A DNA stretch of 11,136 bases from positions 887 through 12,022 of the forward strand of contig DMTU01000038.1 in assembly GCA_003476595.1 (NCBI GenBank). The letters run 5' to 3'. Each line of letters opens with the position of its first letter. Position 1 is the stretch's first letter. The notes under the pieces are model-generated. The model saw only the letters and a program-made list of their open reading frames with translations, was not told where the DNA came from and did no database searches. This document shows positions 6,684 through 11,136 of this stretch, in pieces. A program made the position numbers and the translations under genes. This DNA is from Acidimicrobiaceae bacterium. Its GTDB lineage: Bacteria > Actinomycetota > Acidimicrobiia > Acidimicrobiales > Salinilacustritrichaceae.

Positions 6684-7571
6684 TCACCGGCGAGTCGAGC
6701 CACCATCCGAGAGGTGGAAGCCACCGAGCACCCGCCGCTCGAGCCACCCGATCGTGGCGTACATCCCCATCGCCAGCACGGCGAGCAGCAGGGCTCCGAC
6801 CCAGACCTTGCCCACGTTGTACACGGTCCCTGCGTGGAAGATCATCCGCCCCAGGCCCTCTCGGGAACCGACCATCTCGCCGACGATCGCACCGGTCAGT
6901 GCCAGGCCGATGTTGAGCCGCATCACGGCGAGGATCCATGGCGCGCTCGATGGGAGCACGACCAGCCGGAAGACCTGCAGACGCGAGGCCCCGAGCGACC
7001 GCAGCAGCGCCACCAGATCGGGATCCACCGCCTTCGTCCCGGCGTGGGAGCTCAAGGCTGCGGACACGACCGTCAGGGCGACCACCATGGCAACCTTCGA
7101 CTGGGTCCCCAGACCGAACACGATGACGAAGAGCGGCGCGAAGGCGAGCTTCGGGATCGCGTGCACGGACACGATCAGCGGCTCGACCACCCGCGCTCCG
7201 AGCCGAGACCACCAGAGCGACAGGCCGATCGACGCACCGATCGTGTTCCCGATGACGAACCCGATGAGCGTCGACCGAAGTGTGAAGAGCGCATCGGCGC
7301 GCGCAGCCGCCGAGGGGATGTAGGCCCGTCCCTCTCGGACGACCTCCGAGGGCTGGCTCCAGAAGAACGGGTCGATGAGGCCGACTCGCACCGCGACCTC
7401 CCACGCCGCGATCAGCAGCCCGAGGGTGACGACCTGCAGCAGGACGACGGTCGACCGCCGCGCCGGCGCGCGATCGTGCACCGGCCGGCGACGGCGAGCC
7501 GTACTTCGCTGGGAGACGCGGGCCGGAACACCCATGTCGACGAGATCCAGATCCTGTTCCCTCAATGCCAT
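6684..7571 (-). CDS. ABC importer permease, nitrate/sulfonate/taurine type (SsuC/TauC-like)
   Basis: The product is 295 residues. An Arg-rich cytoplasmic N-terminus (about 17-40) precedes about six membrane segments (roughly 42-62, 98-120, 128-153, 158-176, 210-232 and 258-278). The coupling (EAA) loop, LRSLGASRLQVFRLVVLPSS (191-210), is typical of binding-protein-dependent permeases and contacts the ATPase. It would form the membrane channel with the ATPase encoded just upstream. The start ATG 7571 lies inside the end of the ATPase gene (10-nt overlap), with GAGG 7 nt before it, implying translational coupling. Met13 is an alternative start. Its stop lies 3 bp from the stop of the convergent adenylate-forming gene. 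The substrate cannot be read from the sequence. Confidence 0.9.
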   Translation of the reverse strand: MALREQDLDLVDMGVPARVSQRSTARRRRPVHDRAPARRSTVVLLQVVTLGLLIAAWEVAVRVGLIDPFFWSQPSEVVREGRAYIPSAAARADALFTLRSTLIGFVIGNTIGASIGLSLWWSRLGARVVEPLIVSVHAIPKLAFAPLFVIVFGLGTQSKVAMVVALTVVSAALSSHAGTKAVDPDLVALLRSLGASRLQVFRLVVLPSSAPWILAVMRLNIGLALTGAIVGEMVGSREGLGRMIFHAGTVYNVGKVWVGALLLAVLAMGMYATIGWLERRVLGGFHLSDGGSTRR

Positions 7572-8359
7572 GGCTTGACCTCGGGCCGCAACAGCGCCCG
7601 ACGGCTCTCGTCTCGGAGCAGGTCCAGGAGCGAGCGCTTGAGGTGAGCCACCTCAGCATCCGGGATGCGATCGAGACGGCGCGGCCGTCCGAGAGGGATG
7701 TCCACACAGCTGAGGATCCGACCCGGGCGAGCGGACATGACGTAGACGCGGTCCGACAGCAGCACCGCTTCTTCGACGTCGTGCGTCACCAGCAACACAG
7801 TGGACCCCGTCTGCTCCTTGACCGCGAGGAGCCACTCCTGCATGAGCATCCGCGTCTGGGCATCGAGCGCGCCGAAGGGCTCATCGAGGAGCAGCAGCGA
7901 CGGGTCGGTGAGCAGCGTGCGCAGGAGCGCAGCCCTCTGTCGCATGCCACCTGACAGCTGGGCGGGGTAGTGCCGTTCGAAGCCCGACAGCCCGAAGCGC
8001 TCCATCAGTGGACGGGCCTGGTCTCGGGCCTCTCGCCGACGATGACCCTGCACCTCGAGCCCGAGTGCGACGTTGTCGAGGACCGTGCGCCACGGGAGGA
8101 GCAGGTCCTTCTGCAGCATGTAGCCCACGAGGTGGCGGTTCTCTGCCAGCGGCAGGCCGTCGACCAAGACCTCGCCGGTGTCGGGGCGGAGCAGCCCCGC
8201 CGCGATGTTGAACAACGTGGTCTTCCCACACCCGCTCGGGCCGACGAGGCTCACCAGCTCGCCGTCACCCACGGAGAGGTCGACCGTGCGCACCGCCTCT
8301 ACCGATCGGTCGCCGTCCACGAAGGACCTGCTGACCCCGGCCATCGTCAGCGCAGCCAC
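7562..8359 (-). CDS. ABC importer ATPase, nitrate/sulfonate/taurine type (SsuB/TauB-like)
   Basis: The product is 265 residues from GTG 8359. All nucleotide-binding motifs are present: Walker A GPSGCGKT (40-47), Q-loop Gln83 (YMLQKDLLLPW), signature LSGGMRQ (135-141), Walker B LLLLDEP (155-161), D-loop GALD, and switch His193 (LLVTHDVEEA). The Q-loop and DEPFGALDAQTR are characteristic of the sulfonate/nitrate/taurine importer subfamily. It hydrolyses ATP to drive import. GTG 8359 is preferred because GGAGG lies 11 nt upstream and the protein keeps its first beta strand (AALTMAGVSRSF). ATG 8344 is the alternative. The frame stays open to 8623, but that extension lies inside the binding-protein gene and has no domain character. 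It starts 4 nt after the binding-protein stop and overlaps the permease gene by 10 nt. Confidence 0.92.
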   Translation of the reverse strand: MAALTMAGVSRSFVDGDRSVEAVRTVDLSVGDGELVSLVGPSGCGKTTLFNIAAGLLRPDTGEVLVDGLPLAENRHLVGYMLQKDLLLPWRTVLDNVALGLEVQGHRRREARDQARPLMERFGLSGFERHYPAQLSGGMRQRAALLRTLLTDPSLLLLDEPFGALDAQTRMLMQEWLLAVKEQTGSTVLLVTHDVEEAVLLSDRVYVMSARPGRILSCVDIPLGRPRRLDRIPDAEVAHLKRSLLDLLRDESRRALLRPEVKPWH

Positions 8360-8363
8360 AGGG

Positions 8364-9386
8364 TCAACCGCCTCCACCGACGAATCGCTGGTCGAAGGAC
8401 GCCGATGCATCGATCTGGTCGACATCTTGCTCCGCGAGGTAGCTGGCGAGCTCGCTGACCCGCTCGAAGGCTTCGCTCGTGGGCCTACCGTCCCTCGTCC
8501 AGAGTCCGCGCTCGATTGCCCGGTCGAGCGCGCCCCCCACGGCGGCCTCATCCGCGTCGCCGTAGAACGACAGCACGTGATCCAGCGTTGCGTCGGGCTC
8601 GTCATAGATCCACTGCTGGGCACGGATGAGCGCTCGAACGAACGCGGCCACCGTCTCTTCGTCTTGCTCGATCGTCGACTGTGTCACACCGATGACCGGC
8701 TGGAGGTACGGCCCGAAGTCGGAGAGGTCGAAGACGATGTCCTCCCAGCGACCATCAGCGATCCCCTGCGCGGCCGGGATCTCGGCGACGACCGCCAGGT
8801 CCGCCTGGCCGCTCTCGAGCGCAGCCAGGCGAGCGCTCTCGGCCCCTTCCAGCAACGTCACGTCGCGATCCGGGTCCAGCCCGAGCGACTCCAGGTAGGC
8901 GCGGATGAGGAAGTGCGGGCTTCGACCGACCTCGCTGACACCGATGCGCGTGCCGGCGAGCGCAGCTGCAGGGTCGTCGCCCAGGGTGAAGTCCGGGTCT
9001 GCGGCGACGATGGCGTTCGTGACCCGGGAGGCGAAGGAGAAGACCGCCCGGAGGTCGGAGCCCCGCTCGTTCGAGAGCACCACGTGCTCGAAGCCCCCGG
9101 CGAAGCCCCACGCCTCACCGGACAGAACCGCAGAGACGTGACCCGAGGTCGGTCCGGTGATCGTCGTGAGGTCAACATCAAGACCCTCGTCGGCGAAGAA
9201 GCCCTCGTCGATCGCGACCTGGATCGACGCGTAGTGGAGCGACGGTGATGGTGCGACCAGCGTCAGCTCCCGCAGGCCTGACCCCGCGGCGGATTCGTCG
9301 GACGATCCTCCACACGCCGCGAGGAGTGCTCCCGCGCCGAGCAGGACGATGAGGAACCGGACGAGTCGAACGCGGTCAGTCCACAT
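8364..9386 (-). CDS. ABC importer substrate-binding lipoprotein, NMT1/THI5-like (SsuA/TauA type)
   Basis: The product is 340 residues. It begins with a lipoprotein signal peptide: positive start MWTDRVRLVRF, a hydrophobic stretch and lipobox LAAC with Cys25, followed by a Gly/Ser/Glu linker. The mature domain has the NMT1/THI5-like two-lobed fold signature: LTLVAPSPSLHYASIQVAID (41-60), EGFFADEGLDVDL, then the hinge-region GTRIGVSEVGRSPHFLIRAY (145-164) and SGQADLAVVAEIP (192-204). Relatives bind nitrate, aliphatic sulfonates, taurine, or the thiamin pyrimidine precursor; the ligand here is not identifiable. It would deliver ligand to the permease/ATPase pair encoded downstream. Upstream of ATG 9386 there is no Shine-Dalgarno sequence, but a -10-like TAGTCT (9401-9396) ends 9 nt before it, so a nearly leaderless mRNA is possible; no -35 was seen. 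Confidence 0.9.
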   Translation of the reverse strand: MWTDRVRLVRFLIVLLGAGALLAACGGSSDESAAGSGLRELTLVAPSPSLHYASIQVAIDEGFFADEGLDVDLTTITGPTSGHVSAVLSGEAWGFAGGFEHVVLSNERGSDLRAVFSFASRVTNAIVAADPDFTLGDDPAAALAGTRIGVSEVGRSPHFLIRAYLESLGLDPDRDVTLLEGAESARLAALESGQADLAVVAEIPAAQGIADGRWEDIVFDLSDFGPYLQPVIGVTQSTIEQDEETVAAFVRALIRAQQWIYDEPDATLDHVLSFYGDADEAAVGGALDRAIERGLWTRDGRPTSEAFERVSELASYLAEQDVDQIDASASFDQRFVGGGG

Positions 9387-9398
9387 GGGGGGTGCAGA

Positions 9399-9575
9399 CT
9401 ACGTGCCGCCGGCGCTCGCCCGATGACCGTCAGCCACCGTGTCGGTCTCCTGCACGGCGCCGGCCGGCGTGGCCAGCAGCGGCAGCGCCAGGCCGCCGGC
9501 CACGGCTGCGAAGGTGATGAGTTCGCCGCGAGAGGTCGTCGAACCTGCCCTCCCGCTGCTCACCGCCGACTTCAC
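9399..9575 (-). pseudogene. Small open frame carrying a CWB2-type signal peptide and nothing else (CWB2 remnant or leader-only small protein)
   Basis: From GTG 9575 a 58-codon frame runs to TAG 9399. Its GTGA start overlaps the TGA stop of the upstream gamma-glutamyltransferase-family gene. Residues 21-46 equal residues 16-41 of the first CWB2 protein except for one Ile-to-Val change; the rest is unrelated. The segment includes the hydrophobic core (LALPLLA) and an AGA cleavage site, and is followed by only 18 residues (VQETDTVADGHRASAGGT). The CWB2 repeats are absent. No Shine-Dalgarno sequence precedes the GTG. The simplest reading is the remnant of a deleted CWB2 gene, fused by chance to an upstream frame. 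A translated small exported peptide is the alternative. Such a frame is too short to prove coding. Confidence 0.45.
9440..9517 (-). repeat. 78-bp direct repeat, copy 2: detached CWB2 signal-peptide segment
   Basis: This segment matches 2431-2508 in the same orientation at 73 of 78 positions without gaps. The five differences fall in four codons: three synonymous changes and one ATC-to-GTG (Ile to Val). Just beyond it, TGAGTTCGCCGC (9517-9528) also occurs upstream of the first CWB2 gene (2618-2629), about 110 bp further away than here. This suggests that the copy once included the leader and has lost the intervening start-codon region. Confidence 0.88.
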
Positions 9576-11136
9576 AGGACTCGTGATGCGGACGTCGACG
9601 TCCGGGTGTCGGCGGCGGCGTCGACACCGTCGTCTCCAGCCGTGATGACGTGGGCCGACCCGAACGCCGGGTCACCAGGAGGTGCGACCGACACGTCGTG
9701 GCCGCGTGCCCGCAGGCCGTCCACCCAGGCTGGGGGTGCGCCCGCTTCCACCCTGGTCTGCGGTCGCCCGTCCCCTCGCCAGGTGCTGAAGGGGTCGCCC
9801 CGTCGCGTCAGCAGCCACCGTGCCGATCCGCTCGCCTTCCCGGCACTCTGGCGGTGCATCAGCAACCTCACGAGCAGCTGCAGCACGATCTGCGGTTGAG
9901 CGTCTGCTCCCCTGGTGCCGAGCACGGCGGTGAGCGCCCCGCCCACGTCAGTCACGAGTGCGGGTGCCAGCGTGTGCGGTGGACGGCGCCCCGGGGCGAG
10001 CTCGGCCGGGTGCCCTGCCTCCAGCGAGAACCCCTGGCCACGGTTGTGGAGCACGACACCGGTGTCCCCGACGACGAGCTGGGACCCGAACACCGAGGCG
10101 ATGGACTGGATGTAGGAGACACCCATGCCCTCACTGTCGACCGCGCAGAGGTAGGTGGTGCACCCAGCGGACGGTGGCAGCCTGCCCTCCCAGGTGCGGT
10201 CGTCGCGCACCGATGCCGCTCGACGGCGCAGCTCGGCGTCGGCGAGCTCGGCGACGCCGTCCATCCCCTCGTGCAGCCGCTGCTCACGGTCGTGGGCGCA
10301 CGCCAGCACGGCCTCCGAGAGGAGGTGCGGCCACAGCGGTGACGAGGGATCGCTCGGGAGGGCGAGCGCCCCGGCGACCGAGGCGGCCGCACCGGTCACG
10401 TACGCCTGCGACGGCGGGGGTGGCAGGTGGATGAGGTGACCCAGGGCCGGCACCACGAGCGGTGCCCGCCATCGGGAGTGCACCGGAGCAAGGTCCTCGG
10501 GCGCGAAGAGCTCGGGCGATCGGGCCACCAGCGCCGCGGCGAAGTCGCCGGCGTAGAACGCGTCCCGGCCCCCCTCGGCCAGCTGTTGCATCGTGCGAGC
10601 CAGGTCGGCCGGGCGCACGAGCCCGTCGGCGCCCGAGGGAGCGAACCCGGGGCGCACCTCGGCGTCGTCTGGAATCCGTCCGAGGACGGCCAGCAGCTCG
10701 GGCGAGGCGGGAAAGCCCCGTCGGCCCCAAGCCGCGGCGGGCTCGAGGAGCTCGGCGACGGGCAATCGGCCGAACCGCTCGTGGAGGGCGAACCAGCCGT
10801 CGACGCAGCCCGGCACGGTGACGGACCGCATGTCCCGCACTGCGGGTGGACGATCGAGACCTTCCTTCCGCAGGCCCGCCGGATCGGCGCCCGACGGCGC
10901 CCGACCGACCGCCTCGAGGACCTCGACGGGCGAACCTGCGGGCGTGACGATGGCGAACGCGTCGCCGCCGAGGCCGGAGCTGTGGGGTGACACCACGGAC
11001 AAGACCGCAGCCGCGCTGATGATCGCATCCACGGCCGTCCCACCGGCGCGCAGGGCGGCTGCTCCCGCTTCCGTGGCGAGGTGGTGGTCAGTGGAGATCC
11101 CGGCGCGTCCCATGCCGGTCAGAGCGTACGGAGGGA
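9572..11136 (-). CDS. Gamma-glutamyltransferase-family Ntn hydrolase, N-terminus at the window edge
   Basis: At least 513 residues (numbered from ATG 11113). Family landmarks in order: HHLATEAGAAALRAGGTAVD (10-29), PHSSGLGGDAF (43-53), SVTVPGCVDGW (97-107), GCTTYLCAVD (317-326), LHNRGQGFSL (355-364), LAPGRRPPHTLAPALV (372-387) and GTRGADAQPQ (399-408). Thr319 aligns with the N-terminal nucleophile exposed when the precursor self-cleaves, giving a large chain of about 318 and a small chain of 195 residues. The TTYLCAVD form resembles YwrD-like members rather than classical TTH enzymes. The family hydrolyses or transfers gamma-glutamyl groups, or acts as acylases; the substrate is unknown here. 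The frame stays open upstream of ATG 11113 (PPYALTG), no Shine-Dalgarno sequence is present, and homologous proteins usually have a few residues before this point, so the true start may lie outside the window. A signal peptide therefore cannot be judged. The next frame overlaps its stop. Confidence 0.88.
   Translation of the reverse strand, partial: PPYALTGMGRAGISTDHHLATEAGAAALRAGGTAVDAIISAAAVLSVVSPHSSGLGGDAFAIVTPAGSPVEVLEAVGRAPSGADPAGLRKEGLDRPPAVRDMRSVTVPGCVDGWFALHERFGRLPVAELLEPAAAWGRRGFPASPELLAVLGRIPDDAEVRPGFAPSGADGLVRPADLARTMQQLAEGGRDAFYAGDFAAALVARSPELFAPEDLAPVHSRWRAPLVVPALGHLIHLPPPPSQAYVTGAAASVAGALALPSDPSSPLWPHLLSEAVLACAHDREQRLHEGMDGVAELADAELRRRAASVRDDRTWEGRLPPSAGCTTYLCAVDSEGMGVSYIQSIASVFGSQLVVGDTGVVLHNRGQGFSLEAGHPAELAPGRRPPHTLAPALVTDVGGALTAVLGTRGADAQPQIVLQLLVRLLMHRQSAGKASGSARWLLTRRGDPFSTWRGDGRPQTRVEAGAPPAWVDGLRARGHDVSVAPPGDPAFGSAHVITAGDDGVDAAADTRTSTSASRVL

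Noticed and set aside
6714..7646. A 310-codon plus-strand frame opposite the permease gene.
   Set aside because: Translation is His/Arg/Asp/Gln-rich without any motif; the minus-strand permease is well supported.
8360..8623. The N-terminal extension of the ATPase frame up to 8623.
   Set aside because: It lies inside the binding-protein gene, is Ser/Thr/Arg-rich and lacks domain character; the ATP-binding domain begins at about 8359.
8178..9248. A 356-codon plus-strand frame opposite the binding-protein gene.
   Set aside because: The minus strand encodes a lipoprotein with lipobox and the NMT1-like fold in an intact importer operon; the plus frame has no family features.

Overview
The window is very GC-rich and every gene in it shows strong G/C bias at third codon positions. 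Secreted proteins carrying cell-wall-binding repeat 2 (CWB2, PF04122) sit next to ordinary actinobacterial-type genes. This suggests a deep-branching actinomycetote (an acidimicrobial or nitriliruptorial type, where CWB2 families are expanded). That placement is inference from composition and gene content only; no RNA marker is present.

Layout. Positions 1-4886 hold two secreted surface proteins in tandem on the minus strand. The first (2551 down past the left edge) has a signal peptide, three CWB2 repeats and a long beta-rich stalk with aspartate-rich loops. The second (4886-2757) has a signal peptide, three CWB2 repeats, an Ig-like domain and a C-terminal right-handed parallel beta-helix. 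A hairpin terminator (2699-2730) separates them, and the leader of the first gene contains competing hairpins. A 225-bp divergent region (4887-5111) carries a candidate sigma70-type promoter and small palindromes.

Positions 5112-6680 encode, on the plus strand, an adenylate-forming enzyme of the PaaK/CapK type. It is longer than usual and its substrate is unknown. It ends 3 bp from the end of a convergent minus-strand operon (9386-6684) encoding a complete NMT1/SsuABC-type importer: lipoprotein binding protein, ATPase, permease. Upstream of that operon, still on the minus strand, is a gamma-glutamyltransferase-family Ntn hydrolase (from the right edge to 9572).

The most unusual feature is a 78-bp near-copy (9440-9517) of the signal-peptide region of the first CWB2 gene (2431-2508), lying between the gamma-glutamyltransferase and importer genes. 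It forms part of a 58-codon open frame (9575-9399) that overlaps the gamma-glutamyltransferase stop codon by 3 nt (GTGA junction) and encodes little besides a signal peptide. Four of its five base differences are at third codon positions, so the copy probably descends from a once-functional relative. It is either the remnant of a lost CWB2 gene or a leader-only small protein.

Taken together the genes suggest cell-surface decoration (two CWB2 proteins) beside small-molecule uptake and metabolism (importer, acyl-activating enzyme, gamma-glutamyl hydrolase). No shared pathway is demonstrated by the sequence. I found no RNA genes, CRISPR array, transposase, phage gene or recognisable defence system.
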